Of a stretch of DNA of 64,000 nt, positions 11,111-23,589 are shown one piece after another; the stretch's first letter is position 1, and every line of letters starts with the position of its first letter. The notes below the pieces were generated by a model. That model ran no database searches. It was given only the letters and a program-made list of their open reading frames with translations, and had not been told where the DNA came from. Made by a program: the position numbers and the translations under genes. This stretch comes from Tupaia tana (taxonomy: Eukaryota > Chordata > Mammalia > Scandentia > Tupaiidae), in the NCBI GenBank assembly GCA_026018925.1, contig JAKSZU010000002.1:13513662-13577661 (forward strand). The letters run 5' to 3'.

Positions 11111-12260
11111 TTCTTTTTTTGTGCCTTTGCAAATTCAGGGCCGGAAGTAACCCTGTGTGAGCACGTACACCTACTTCTTTAACTACAACAAAGTATGGTA
11201 CCTGGGAGCTTTGGCTTCTACCCTTAGCTGGCCTTCTCTCTTCCAGTCATTCTGCCTCTCCAGGTTTCAATGTGAGATAAGAAAATAAGAAAAGCTCTTC
11301 ATCTCCAGGAGTGTGAAGTGGGCTGCTCCTGAGTTTTAGAGAGACGTTTCCTCAGTGCCTTCATTTGCAGGTGTCACAGGAACTCACTGTTTGGGCACAA
11401 GCACAGCAATTGGAGCAATTGTGTGACTTGTTATAAGTTTGTAAAGGAATGTTTGCACCTTGGAACTCTTCTGGCAGGAGTAAAAAGGAATGATTTCTCT
11501 TCTTTCTGTCACTAAACCTGTGACAGCAACAGAAGCTATATTTATAGACATAGGTGATTTTCTTTTGTTGTTGCTTTAAAAATATATGCATCCTTCTGAA
11601 AATACACAAACTTTGCAGACACTTGAAATGAACGTTGATGAATCAGGCAAATTGTAGACTGAGTGGAGAGTCTACCAAACTATAAAATACTTGAGAATGA
11701 ATGTGCTTAAGAAGGAAGGAAGCTTTTTATTTTCTTTCTCCTTGGGAATGATTTCTCAAGAATTTTAAGAAAGGAAGTAATTTTCTTAACAAAAGAAAAA
11801 CTTAAAATAGCTGGGCAGTGACATAACACAAAGTGGTACAAAAACAAAGACAATCTTTTACCTGCTTCCATCAGAGCTCTTTTCCTTGCTAGTCAGACAA
11901 GTTCCCACTGACACTCTCGGCGAGACCTCTTCCCTAGTTCCTCTCTGCAGATCTTAGTGAAGTTAGTAGGAGATGTAGCTCTGAAACACATCCAAATAGG
12001 AGTTTTCAGATTTGCCTTTAGAAATTAAGACAGGCTCTGAAGAAATGGAACGAGGATCTACCATAGCACCTGTGTGTGCAGAATGGACACAACCAACCAA
12101 CCCGAGGCTGAGAGTGGAATGACTGCCCTGGAGAATTTGTGTGGCATGCTTTCCTCCCATCGGAGAACCCTGGGATTTACGGGGGCAGAAAACATTTAGA
12201 ACTAAATCAAAGGGCAAATAAAGAACATACAAGGCAAGAATAATGGTGATCTTAATTTAT
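11111..12260. other. Unique sequence, nothing recognised
   Basis: Over 1.1 kb there is no named repeat and no plausible exon. The longest frames are under 90 codons. Confidence 0.4.
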
Positions 12261-12263
12261 TTT

Positions 12264-12480
12264 GGGGCAGCTGGTGGCACAGCAGTGAGCCATGCTCTGA
12301 GATGCAGGGCCTGAAGGAGAGGTGCCAGGTGTGTTTCTCACATCCACCTGCATGTGCCAGAACATGTATGCCTGGGCTCCAGGCTGGCTGAGCCTGGACT
12401 GCCACGTGAAGGCCCTTTTGGGGCTCATGCTATCTCTCTCAGTCTCTATCTCTGTCTCATGGAAGAAATAAATAAGTAGA
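12264..12480 (+). mobile_element. SINE family B copy, near full length
   Basis: The head 'ggggcagctggtggcacagc' is tRNA-like but decayed. The body contains 'caggctggctgagcctgg' and a pyrimidine tract, and it ends 'ctcatggaagaaataaataa'. It is one of the best-preserved examples of this second family, and the terminus is shared with copies at 3525 and 51520. Confidence 0.72.
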
Positions 12481-14080
12481 TTTTTTAAAAAAATTGGTGA
12501 GCCTCCTGCTGTAGTACAGCATGGAGCACGGCTGTCATGGAACCAGAACTCCATGTCTAGATCGCTGTAGTACCCACTGTTCTCTGCACATATTTTAAGT
12601 CTACATTTGGCTGAATTCCTTTGTGTGTGCTATATTCTCTGAAAACAGCAAGTTTACCTAAAATTATTTTCTCATCAATAATAAATCAGAATGTCAACAT
12701 GTAAACACTTGCTATTCTCTCTACTTCATTCTGTCTTGGGGGGGAAAAGGCAAACATTTTCTGTTTGTGTGACTCATTAGTCTCGGGGGAATTTTAAGAG
12801 AGAACACTGGAAGAGAAAAGAGAGACTTCTGTCTCCACTTTCCAATCTGAGAATGTTTTAAACTCTGAGTAATACTCACATATGTCCAGTGGTCTGGCAC
12901 CCATTGACTTCTCTAAACTGGCTTTACCCTAGAGTAGCAGAGGAAAGGGAGTTCCGTTTTTCATACACTGAAGAAGTCATTTTGCCTAAAGGACCCTGGT
13001 GAGGATGCCATCCTGCTGCATTTTTTATTGAATAAGAAGCCAGGGGAGAGAAGTCCATATGAAGCTCAGCATGAACACAGATGGCCTCCTTCAAGGCTGA
13101 GTGTACAACTCAATCAGCCAATCGAATTAGGCTTCTATCCTGGCAAAATCCAGTGATTCTACCATGTTAATCAAAAAACGTATAAGTAAGATTGCTCAAA
13201 TATGTTTACTGTATTCCACTTTTCATGTAGCTTTAACAGGGAAGGGCTTACTTTTTCCTATGCAATTATTAGTTTTTATTATGTATTTGTACTGCATCAA
13301 TCATTTGGAAAGTATAATGGATAAAGCAAATGGATTGTATAGCCAAAGAGTCTAAGTCATGAAAGCATATCCGCTTGGCTTAAATACTAAAATGGTAAAA
13401 ATAACACTGGGGTTTGGAGGCTGGGGAAGATAAATGATGAAATTTTAATCCATTCCAATCCCTCCTATAATGCAGTACAAGAAGCAATTCATCTACTTAC
13501 CCATTTCCACATGGTTTATCTGCTAATACCTTGGTATTTAAAGGAGAGTATTAGATGAGATCAAGGGAGAGAGAGAGTATGGATTACACTTGCTGTCCTT
13601 AGGCCTGGGAAGCCATTGGGAAGCTTTCCTAGATGTAGTTTGCAAACCAGGACTGATTGTGACATTTGGTGGAATGAGGCAGGAGCCTGTAGCCAGGAGA
13701 CCTGTGCAGTTTCTCCAGCCTCCCATGTATTCTGCTGTGAGCTTCGTTGTTGTGTTGGACAATAGCACTAGCCATGCCCAGCCTTGCCTGGGGTTTGGAT
13801 GACACTATGCACAACTAAAGATATGGGGCAGCATCAGGCCTACATTTGCAAACTATAAAACGTCCTAGACATGTAAGGGGAATCTAGGACCTGCTAAGAA
13901 CACACCTCAGCAGATATGTGTTTACAGATTTGCTTTTGTTTTTGAAATTACAACCTTCTTCTTGTGGAAGCCACTCAGATATAGTGACCAGACACAGGTA
14001 TAAAGTAGCCCAACTCCTTAGAATTCATCATTGTCCTCCATGCATAGCCACAGATTTCAAAGCCAAAAGGAGCACTAAGA
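12481..14080. other. Unique sequence, nothing recognised
   Basis: No repeat that I can name over 1.6 kb. Overlapping frames of 60 to 76 codons near 13540-13810 lie on both strands and show no domain. Confidence 0.4.
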
Positions 14081-14172
14081 GAGAAAGGATATTTCTATTT
14101 CTTTTCTAGGGGGCATGTGTACTTGCCAGAAAGAGACAGAGAGCGAGTGAGAGGGAGAGAAGAACCCCCCAT

Positions 14173-15369
14173 CCCCGCCGGGGTCCAGCCTCAGCGGGGG
14201 TGGGTTGACTCATCAGAGGTGGCGCAGGTGAACAGAAGACAAGGGTCTCGGTGCCTTTTTTATGCACGTCCTGAGTCGGACACTCCTCAGAGATCGCTCT
14301 CTGAAGAGTGACAACTTCTAGGAATCATCGTGCATTTTTATTGAAAATGTGATACATGCAAGTAAAGGGAGAGGGGCTACGTGTTTCAATTATTAGCTCA
14401 TAAAGTTTTAACAATAGAGAACATAGATTTTATTTAGGGTTGGATTAAGGGTGGGTCTAGTGCAGTTCTGCAATTGTTTATTTGATGTAGGTGGGTCTTC
14501 ATGGAATGCATTTTCGGGAAAGTGGCTCCAGCAAGCAGAGGTAATTATCAGCTGATGCGGCACGGCAGCCATCTTGTGATTACCAGGAATGGTGCTGAGA
14601 AAAGAAAATCTCAAGTATAGAGATTAGTTCTTATGGATCTTAATAAAGAATGGAAGTTATATAATTGTATAGGGATCTAAAAATTAATTCAAGGAACCCT
14701 AATATATCTTAAAGGGGTAAAACTTACTGTTTACTAGGTAAGGGCGGGGACAGCCTTTTCAACTGGTGGTAAAGTGACTAGCAAGTTAATGAAGAACTTT
14801 AAGGTGAGTTTGTAGCATACTTAAAATGTTCTATTGTGCCTGTGGTGCCACTGCTATGTATTTTGTTAGAACATTAGCCATAGTGGGGCAGGAGTGCCCT
14901 GGGCCCGTTTTGGCCTAAAAGATTATTCTCAAGCTTAAGTTAAATGTATCTTGAAGGGCCTTCCAAAGGTCAAGAAGATTTCTGCCTAGATGTGATTTTA
15001 TCACACTCTCTATTGTGACTGTCCAGAGTAAAGTATTGTAATTAACAATAGGTGATCAGAGTAAAGGGGAGCGGTCGGGGGACTTCCTGGAAAATTTTAT
15101 CATATACTCAGGATGTATAAGAGAGCTATGTAATTCTTTTATAGTAGTATATTGGGGAGTCAGAGGGGGTCGCTTCCCAGCAAGGCTACCACAGTTTTCT
15201 GGAGCAAATAGCAAGCAGCCTTGCTGACATGCTAATTCGACCTAAGTCTTATTCCTAGGTCGGGGGGGTACACAGCAGCGGCCTTGCCAACGTGCTGGCC
15301 CGACCTAAGAGGTAAAGGTCAAAATCTCAACACAGATCCTGGGGCTCTACCGGGTCGGACACCTCCACA
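14173..15369 (-). mobile_element. Solo LTR, endogenous retrovirus class II (ERVK-like) suspected
   Basis: This block of about 1197 bp interrupts a SINE and is flanked by 'cccccat' on both sides (14166-14172 and 15370-15376), a short TSD of retroviral size. Read on the minus strand it opens with tgtggaggtgtccg and has a polyadenylation signal (aataaa) about 170 bp before its end. The end contains 'caacccacccccgc', reminiscent of class II LTR termini. There are no internal gag/pol/env-like frames, so it is a solo LTR left by recombination. The minus-strand 3' end does not show a canonical CA at the predicted edge. Class assignment is tentative. Confidence 0.65.
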
Positions 15370-15436
15370 CCCCCATAGAGAATGATCATGACACAATTTC
15401 TTCTCTATCTCTTCCTCCTTTCAGGATTTTGAGCAA

Positions 15437-15470
15437 ACACACACACACACACACACCCACACACACACAT
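15437..15470. repeat. (CA)n microsatellite within a SINE
   Basis: A CA tract in the minus-strand SINE at the position of its TG/CG-rich segment. Confidence 0.9.
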
Positions 15471-15894
15471 GCCTGGCATGTTTCTTGAGTGGCTGGGTCC
15501 AGGGCACTTACTGCGATGTTGACATGTGATATCTGGCTGCCTTAACCAGCTGGCCACAGAGCTGGCCCAAGAGAAAGGATATACACTCGTATACAGGTTT
15601 ACAGGGTTCAAGTCATTACGTTGCCTACATCACTTTAGCACTGACCTGAGCCCATGAGCACTTAAATGGAACGACTTCTAAACATAGCTTCTTCAACATG
15701 AATGCTTTTAGTTTTGTACTTTTATTTCTGTATATAATGTTTATTTCACATATATATGTAGAGAGAGCAAGAGAGAGGGAGCATTAAAATGCCATTTCAT
15801 TGAGCTCCAGGTTTTGCTTTAATCCAATGCTTTAAATATCTTTTCTGTAAGTTATATAATTTATATTTGTATCATTTTTATTGTTGCCAGCAAT

Positions 15895-16215
15895 TATTTC
15901 TGACTGCTTCTCACAGTCAATGAAATGAGAAGCAGAAGCTGGAGAAGAAGGGAGTTTATTTCCGTTACTGGGTTACAGGGAGGCAGTCAACAAAGACCAT
16001 CAGACTGTCTTGGGAAGCACAACATGTTTTTGGTGTTTATAGGCACAAGATATAAGCACATACAAGGTAAAGCATTTCTCCCTTTAGTCAGAGTGAGCTG
16101 CTTCCCCTGAGCAATGACCCTGGTTCCTGTTTCACTTCAAATACCTACTCCTGGTTTCCTACCTGACCATTCCTCAAACAGATCTCCCTATGGCTCAGCA
16201 CCTGCTCAGCTTGTT
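15895..16215 (-). mobile_element. Possible ancient LTR, reverse orientation
   Basis: On the minus strand the sequence carries 'gaaataaactcccttcttct' as a polyadenylation-like block, followed by a CT-rich stretch and 'gactgtgagaagcagtcag', which resembles the 3' half of a gamma-type LTR. I see no clear TG/CA ends or TSD. It may be another old repeat. Confidence 0.35.
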
Positions 16216-16255
16216 CTCCTCATAGGACTTTCTTAATTCCAAAATGGCTGTAGTC

Positions 16256-17550
16256 CTGCTAAAGTTTAAATTGGCCTGATCCGCTATGAGTAAGTATCAC
16301 TTCCTCCGTATTTGAGAAACCGAGTTGAGGCAATGGGTGGGTTGGGCCACCTTCTGAGCCCAGAGCAGGAGGAGAACGTCTGCGCGTGCTCCTTCGGAGA
16401 GGACGTTCACAACCCACGCTCTTGGATGCCTTTCTTGCCTGGGTGTTCTGCTCATAACCCTTTAGCCGAATTGCTGCGGTCCATGCAAAGCAAGACTCAC
16501 TGGCATTAATCTCCCAGAGCACACCAAATTAATGCTGCTATTAAAGTCTGTCTATTTCAATCTCAACTTTTAGAGACAGAAACAAGGCATTAATTTGATC
16601 ATCTTATTGAATTTGTCATACATGGAGGAAGGGGGACTTGGAGGGAGCTTTAGGAGACATGGTTTGGGAGACTGATTGGTTCCTGGGGAAAATGTCTAAC
16701 AGTCTGCAAAGTCAGGCCGATATCTCTTTGATGCCCTGCACAATTATGCACTTCATGTTTTTGAAGCATGCGTCTCTATAAAAATAGTGATCAGAAAGGA
16801 CCAAACACACAGAAGCGACCCTATAGCCAGCAAGTTGAAAACTGTTTTGAACTGAACAGAGCAGAAACATTGTGGTCTAATCTTTCAGACTTTGTTCTGC
16901 ATCTTTCTGTACAGGTAGGAAGTGACAGGCTCCTGTGTTGATGGCAATAATAAGGGTGGTGTAAATATATGTACATAATTAAGGCTAAATCTTGTATTAA
17001 GAACAATTTCAATTATTTTCAGAAACATGTTTCAAATCTCCTACGCAAGTGCTGAAAGCAAATCCAATTATCTGAATATAATTGTTAGACATTATAGGAC
17101 AAACATGGGAATGGTGTCTATGCACAATTTTAAAAAAAAAGCAACCTAGGTTTCTACCTGTTTTAATTTTTAGATTTTCAGCCAAATGAATTGTTTTTGC
17201 AGTACTTTCTAAACTGCCTTTAGAGAAGGTGTCACATATTTATATTAAAGAACCCCTGGAGATAAGTGATTAGCGTGGTCATGCATATATTCAAATTATA
17301 TATGAGGGAGTCAAATCTGCTACCCCGAGTTAATTTAAATGAATATGACAAGAACTTCTGGGAAAGATGTCAGCTAAATTACATATTTACAAACTCCTCT
17401 GACTCTTCTGTTCAACACACAAAAATAATGTGCTCAGAAATTAATACGAAGACCTTGTGAAATTCCTCACAGTCTAAAATCTTCAGAGCATGAAAGCTGG
17501 AGGAAGTGGAATGAATTCTGACCTCAAGTGGAGGTGAGTGGCAAGCATCT
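16256..17550. other. Unique sequence, nothing recognised
   Basis: AT-rich with no identifiable repeat or exon. Small frames are scattered on both strands. Confidence 0.4.
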
Positions 17551-19779
17551 ATGTGCACTCGCCATGGTGTGGTTCTGGGTCAGCCCAGGGGATTCCTGCT
17601 AGGAGGGAGAGATGGGGACCACAGGACGGGGGCAGAACACAGGTGGGAGATGGCAACTACGACCAAATGTAACAGTGTGTTAGTTCCTCAGCACTGCCTC
17701 CAAATGAGGAGGGCTGGTCTCCAGCAAACCTTCACAGCTTCAGATGAGAGGAGACTGGAGAAAAAACACTGACTGACAGAATCAAATGCCTGCAAAATTT
17801 GGGGCATCACTGATTTCTTTTGTGGTCACCAGCTTTCCAGTTTCAAAGCAGAGAAGCAGAGCGAGTCATTCATATGCGCGGCCATGCCGGGATGTGAAGC
17901 CACCCTCGCCCAGGAGAAGATCCAGGGAACTAAGTCACTTCTGAGGAAACTGCAGAAGTGAAGACTGCCAGACCTCCGCCGTTATGTCTCTCCATGCTTT
18001 CCCATCCTGCAGACAGCTGCACAGGAGGGCAGAGAATGCACAGCTTCAGAATCTGGTCATCCTAGCAAAGGGTGCAGGGAAGACCCAAAGGCCCTTGGTG
18101 AGAGGTCGGAGGAGGATCTGGAAAGCCACTCTGTTCAGGCAAATAGCAGGGCAGGTGGACTTCCCCCTCAAAGGTGAGGAAACAAAGCAGAAAAAAAAAA
18201 CTCAGATGAGGCAGTTTCAACAATTCTATGTTAAAAAGAAACAAATGTAAAGGACCTACAGATGACAGATGAAAAATCCCCTCTCCCAGGGAGGGAGAAA
18301 AGTATTAATCAACAGCAGATTCTTGAAGAAATTAGATGACAATGGCATAATAATTTTTAAAAGACTGACGTAGTCAAGTAAATAAAATGGAGAAAACTCA
18401 CAATATTATAGCATTTAAAAATGAATTAGAACTGGCAGAGTGAAACCAGCAGAATGTGAGCTAGATGGATAGGGGGTTCTTCTAACAAGATCACACAAGT
18501 CAGAGAAATAATGAGAGCTAGCATACGGGCAATAGAGATTTAAATACTGACACAGATCAACAATCAAATCCTGTGCTAAAAAGCTGTTTATAGGAACCAA
18601 CAAGGCCTTCTGAAATAAAGCACATGAACATTTGTATGGTAAAGGAATTCACATTCCGGAATAATGCGATGAAGTTCTTTGACACAAAAATGTACTGTTG
18701 TGACACTTTCAAACTTGGCGATTTCAGAACAAACCCCACAAACTGCCCCAGGAAGGAAGTAGATGACATGCAAACGTAAAATAAGTAAATAAATACATAA
18801 ATAACCCAATCATAAACTTCTCAATAGATTTAAATTCCAGGAAAGGATAGAAATACCTACAAACTTAAGAGGAAAATAGGTGTCACTTCATTCCCCCTAC
18901 TAATAATTTGACTCAGAGATGTTGAAAATAATTTTAAAAATACAGGTAAAGATGTATCAGGAAAAAACAAACTAGCAATTTTAGTGAAGGTGTGTCCAGC
19001 AGCGTCATTGGAGTGGATGAGGCAGGAAGGAGGAGAGACAGTGATGGGCAGCAGGAGGTGCTTCTAGAATGTAGAACTCAGGCTTGGAGAGGTGAGAGGC
19101 AGCACAGCTGGCCAGTGCTAGGGCCTGATTCTGCTGCAGCCTCAGGCTAGCACAGCCTCCAGCTCGCTTTCACACCTTGATCCCCAGCACTTCTGATAAC
19201 CCACCGAGGCCCAGAGGGGCAGTCTATGTAAGACGAATGGGGCCTTTCCGCAGCCAGGAGGCACCTTGCACCTGAAGGACATCAGATTCTCCGAGACCTG
19301 TGGGTTCTTCTGTTGCCTGGGCCAGATGTCTGGTACAGCCTACCAGGAGATTATCTGTGTCACCAGTCCAAAAGAAGAGATGATTAAAATATCTTCAATG
19401 TTTTGAGCAGCCAGAAATCCTACTGCTAAGAAAAAAGCAAACAGAAAACAAACTTACGAAAGAAAAAACAAAGAAGAAGCAGAAAGATATACAAAGGCAA
19501 CACAGATTATGTAGAAAATAATTATAATGAGAAAAAGTACGTAATAGTTATAAAGTATGTTCACAGCTCTACTCAGGGGACTTGAAGCAGAAAATAAGTT
19601 GAATAAAATAAGAAATCAATGAGTTAAAAGGTATAAAGATAGTAAAATGGCTATACACACAGAACATCTGGTTCCATAGGGAAAATAAAGAACAAAAAAC
19701 AAAACCAAAAATGGTTAATAATAAAGGACTACAGGAATTCACTATCTAAAGCATTCTGTACAATCCTAAACTAAAGCCT
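17551..19779. other. Low-information stretch, possibly decayed L1 5' or other repeat
   Basis: A moderately GC-rich part (17551-18180) is followed by A-rich sequence (18180-19000), a GC-rich island (19000-19375) and more A-rich sequence. The A-rich parts have the strand-asymmetric composition typical of decayed L1 sense strands and lie directly upstream of the L1 ORF2 remnant. I could not match specific L1 motifs here. Confidence 0.3.
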
Positions 19780-20830
19780 GGACAAACATAAAACTGAGTT
19801 CAGAGTATGTGAATTATAAAACTTACTTAAGGAGAAATAGAAAGCTCAAATAAGTCAAAATGTTTCAAAAAAATTTAAAATATTGTCAAGGAGCCAACCT
19901 TACAGAAAATTGTGCCAAGCCCAGATGGCTTCCCAGGTGATTGTGTTTTTTTCAAAATCTTTATAGAAATATTTCCTACATAAGTTTTATCAGAGAGAAA
20001 ATATAAAATTTTATTTATTTTTGTAAATTCAATAAAATACTGAAGCTCAAATTTTTGCAAAATCAGCACCCAAAAGAAAACTCTCAGCAATTCTATATGT
20101 GAATACTAAAGTAGAAATCCTTAATTAAATTTTTAAGAGGTTACCAGTAAATGGATGATTACAGTGAACGATCCCAAGACTCTTTCACTATCATAAATTA
20201 ATAAAATTAACCTTAAAAGTCATATGTTCCTTTCAATAAATGCTAAAGTAGCATTTGAGAAAAATCTGTATGTTCTCTATGTTTAAAAGAAGAGGATCCT
20301 TTTCAAAATGATGAAAGACAAAATCAGTGACAGCACCAATAGAACATCCGATCTGAGTGGAAAGCCAGCTTTGCATCATGATAACGAATTAGCCTCGTTG
20401 TAAAGTCAGGAGTCAGGAAAGTAACCACAGCAATTAGACAAAGAGCAAATTAAGAAGTATAGATGCCAGAAGCAGTACGATTATTTTTCTGATTAGTAGA
20501 TTAGGTGATTGTGTAGCAGAGAAATAAGAAATCAGCCAGAAAAGTCGAGATTTCAGGCAGATGGGGAGGTATAAAATTAATACAAAAAAGTCAACAGCTT
20601 TTATGCATATTTGTAACCGGCTGTAGAACAGTATGGAAGAAAATATCCCATTAAATTTTGTTTCAGAATCTTCTGAAACAAAATGATATAATGCTTCTCT
20701 GACAACCTCAACGGAGCTCTACTTCTATAGAATGCTCAGTATAATCCAAATAAAATATTAGCTGAACTTTTAATTTGACAAAACAATCCTCAATTTTACC
20801 TGGAAAATAAACGTAAAAGTAAGCCGGTTC
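19780..20830 (+). mobile_element. Ancient L1 ORF2 remnant
   Basis: Decayed sense-strand L1 ORF2 sequence. 'cccagatggcttcccaggtg' (19919-19938) matches the segment coding for a PDGF-like L1 reverse-transcriptase motif. Near 20570 there is 'ataaaattaatacaaaaaag', and near 20785 'acaatcctcaattttacctg'. All are in the expected L1 order. The frame is destroyed by many stops, so no protein is made. Confidence 0.62.
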
Positions 20831-20835
20831 CTCCA

Positions 20836-21155
20836 GCCAGAGGGCTCACTCAGGAGTAGACTCACCTGCAGTGCTGGAAGCCTCATGGTTGAGCAGACCT
20901 GGCATTCTGGATTGCCCTGAAAACTCTCTGGGCTTTCGTATGGATGCCCCAGATTGAAGAGTGAGGTGTGATGAGAGGTGTGATGAGACCCCGTCAGAGA
21001 AGTTTCTGTCTCTCTTTCTAGGACACATGTATGTGCTTTCTGTCATGAATAATAAAAGAACTGGGCTGTTTCTGAAAGGAGCAGTAATGGTAGGAGGTAA
21101 AGATCTGGGTTTGTGTAAGATATATTGTGTAGCTATTAAAACATGTAGTATATGA
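20836..21155. other. Spacer between L1 pieces
   Basis: Not confidently assigned. It carries a tandem-like 'gaggtgtgatga' doublet near 20963-20987. It may be part of an old SINE or of L1 3' UTR. Confidence 0.3.
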
Positions 21156-21159
21156 GAGC

Positions 21160-21435
21160 GAAATGTGGGAGGACATAAAAGCAGCGAAAGTACTTAAGGA
21201 GAATAAGACAGTGTGGAATTGGGGGGTGAAGAGAAGAGGATAGAGAAAGATAGCAAGAGAACAATAGAGAGGCATGACATTAGTGGGACACAGATATGGC
21301 TTATTACCTGTTGATGATGACATGTATAGTACTCTCAACTGGATGGGTCCGAGAAGTATTTCATGATGGGTAAAGTCTTTTTACAAGCAAAATGAGAAAT
21401 AGTGATTGACTGGTTTAAAAAAATAATTGGAATAA
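21160..21435 (+). mobile_element. L1 3' UTR, lineage-specific type
   Basis: It shares 'gtgggacacagatatgg', 'ctgttgatgatgacatgtat', 'ctcaactgga' and a following 'gggtaaag...tttacaag' block with the ends of the L1 copies at 49930-50785 and 63338-63480. It finishes in an A-rich and taa-repeat tail. The shared ending defines one L1 3' UTR type in this genome. Confidence 0.75.
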
Positions 21436-21527
21436 TAATAATAATGAATGGGAAAAACAATGAAAAGATATTGAGTGATGAAGTGGGGATTTTAATGTCT
21501 CGGTATTGACTGACATGCATGGCATTC

Positions 21528-21628
21528 CCTTTTGAAAAAGCAATGTAATACACTGTAAAGTTATATGCAATCCAATGTAATTTAAACAAGATTGTGATGA
21601 TAATAAATAAAAAATAAATAAATAAAAT
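21528..21628 (+). mobile_element. Short retroposed insertion of about 100 bp
   Basis: Flanked by near-identical 13-bp repeats (atgcatggcattc at 21515-21527 and atgcagggcattc at 21629-21641). It ends in an (aataa)n A-rich tail. The body resembles the final part of an L1 3' UTR but is too short to be sure. Confidence 0.45.
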
Positions 21629-21684
21629 ATGCAGGGCATTCATTTATTTACTCACTTGTTTATTTATTTAACTGCCAGAAAAAA

Positions 21685-21868
21685 ATTATGAACTTGCCCT
21701 AGAGAGACAGGGAGACAGAGAGAGAGAGAGAGAGAAAGAATGAGAGAACACCCCCAGTGGGGTGTGGTCATGCCGCAATCCCTTCTCCATTTCTCCATCC
21801 CGGCAAGGACGTGCAAGCACATGTGTGTTTTCAAGCTGCTGAGGTTCGAGCCACCAGGCTGTGGGGTT
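21685..21868 (-). mobile_element. SINE family A copy, partial, reverse orientation
   Basis: The pyrimidine-tract complement with an expanded (GA)n run, the C-run block and body up to 'aagctgctgaggttcgagcc' are clear. The terminal part of the tRNA head is decayed or missing. Confidence 0.75.
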
Positions 21869-21870
21869 GT

Positions 21871-22195
21871 CCTATGCAGAGTATATAAGACAGTGTGATC
21901 CTCATGTATGGACTGGCAGGCTGATTTCGAGCCTTCGTCCCCTTCAGTCTGTGAATGTGGATAGAAAGCTTGGGCCTAAACTTATACACAATACAAAATC
22001 ATTACAGAAAAAGATACCTTCTTTAATAAAATGTAAATGGATCTGTTTCTGATTCAGGACGTCTGGTCAACTTTTATTTTTTAGAGCAAGAAGCAAGCCT
22101 ATAGCATTCACTGTCATAAGAGTCAATCATGGGTGGTCAAAGATTTAGACTTTTTTAAAAAAGGAAGAGAACTTGCACTAGGAAAGGACTTCTAA
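21871..22195. other. Unique AT-rich spacer
   Basis: No repeat or gene is recognised. Confidence 0.4.
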
Positions 22196-22210
22196 AAATA
22201 ACAGAGAAGT

Positions 22211-22467
22211 GGGACCAGCAGATGGCATAATGGTTATGTTGCTAGTCTCCCACGTAATCAACTATGGTTCAAGTCCTAGACCTGGTGGCTTAAAACTCAC
22301 ATTTGGTGTGTGTATTTGTGTGCCCAAAATCTCGAGAGGAGAATTGAGAAAGGATTGCAGTGTGACCATCCCCCTGGGGGTGGTTTCTTGCTTTCTGTCT
22401 CTCTGTCTCTCCAGCGAGTGTACAGCCCTGTAACAAATATCTCTCTAAAATAAATAAATAAATGAAG
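22211..22467 (+). mobile_element. SINE family A copy with clear TSD
   Basis: The head 'gggaccagcagatggcataa' is followed by the body with 'ccatccccctgggggtgg' and an (aaat)n tail. The TSD 'aaataacagagaa' lies at 22196-22208 and 22468-22480. Confidence 0.92.
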
Positions 22468-22559
22468 AAATAACAGAGAACTGTGAAAAACCAAAAGGAA
22501 AAATAAAATTAGTATTTAAGATATAAGAATACTTCAAATTTTTCTAATAAAAATACGCC

Positions 22560-23260
22560 ATAAACAGGGCCAATGGAAAAACAAGTATAATGATATTTCA
22601 GTATGTATGACAAAGAATAATGGCCTCAAGAAACAAAGGGCTTTAACAACTTGAATAATAAGTAATGAATACTTGAACCCAGAGGGGAAGTAGAAATGCC
22701 CTTTAACTGGTGGAAAAACAATTATATTGCATAAAAGGCATTAAAAAAGAGACTATTTTGTTCATTCACATGCCAAACATTCCAGCATCATTAAAAGCAG
22801 GTGTAACAAGGGGTTTCAAGGAAGGTGAGTGCCCTTACCCGGTCGGAGGGAGTGGGTTCTGGTACCACCTTCTGCAGAGATGTTTGGCGATATGCCTCAA
22901 AACTTTAAAGTAATGAAGCACTTGGCCCACAAATCAAGTTTCTAGAGCCATTTCCCAAGGACAGCACTCAGGCCTGTGAACGCATCTGGGTATAGCCAAA
23001 ACAGTACTGCTTACGACAGCAAAAATGGATAATGTTTGGTAAATAAACCACGGCCAACGTGCCCGTGTAGAAGCGGGACCCTTGTGCAATAATTTGAAAC
23101 AGTGGTTTACACACTGAGGCATTAACTTAAAAGATGTCCCTGTCGTGTACTGCAAATGCAAAGAACAACAGAGATCAGCATGTCCATGGTAACTCTGAGT
23201 TCTACACTGTGGGGACCCGTGCACCCCTCATCCACTCATCTCGCTCCCTGTCTAGAAGAG
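22560..23260 (+). mobile_element. Ancient L1 3'-end remnant (ORF2 C-terminal region)
   Basis: It contains decayed versions of the typical L1 ORF2 3' sequence: 'ggtggaaaaacaattatat', 'gagatgtttggcgatatgcc', and a late segment around 23000-23110 with 'caaaaatggataatgtttgg' and 'cttgtgcaataatttgaaac'. The order fits the plus strand. Many stops break every frame. Confidence 0.55.
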
Positions 23261-23589
23261 TGAGCCACAAGAAATAGTGCTTTTCTCGGAATTATAGGAA
23301 CAGGGTGAATTTAACTTCCTCGTACTCTTATTTCCTAAACTGTTTCTTTTCTTCTCTCGTCCTCCTCTTACTTGTGTTAAATTTAGTAAGAAAAAATTAC
23401 AATATTAATTTTGGAAAGTGGCTGCATCAGGCAATGCCTTTTAAGAATACTGAAGCTTTTTAGACCTTTGAAAGCTCTTCGAAAAGTGTGTGTGGAGATA
23501 TGTGTGTCTCCCTGTCTGAAGCCATAGCTGGGAAACACGGCTATCTGCCGAGTTTTAAATCGGTAAGAGATGCGCGTTTAGAAGCCACA

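Larger units (their letters stand above)
14093..15569 (-). mobile_element. SINE family A copy split by a solo LTR, reverse orientation
   Basis: The SINE 3' portion (complement, 14093-14172) and its body and head (15370-15569) are separated by a 1.2-kb LTR. The outer TSD 'agagaaaggatat' is found at 14080-14092 and 15570-15582, confirming that both pieces are one SINE. The body has a CA microsatellite (15437-15470). Confidence 0.87.

Noticed and set aside
17551..18250. Possible exon cluster in a GC-moderate block with 73- and 88-codon frames
   Set aside because: No domain or splice-consistent frame. Adjacent sequence looks like decayed repeat, so I left it as unassigned.
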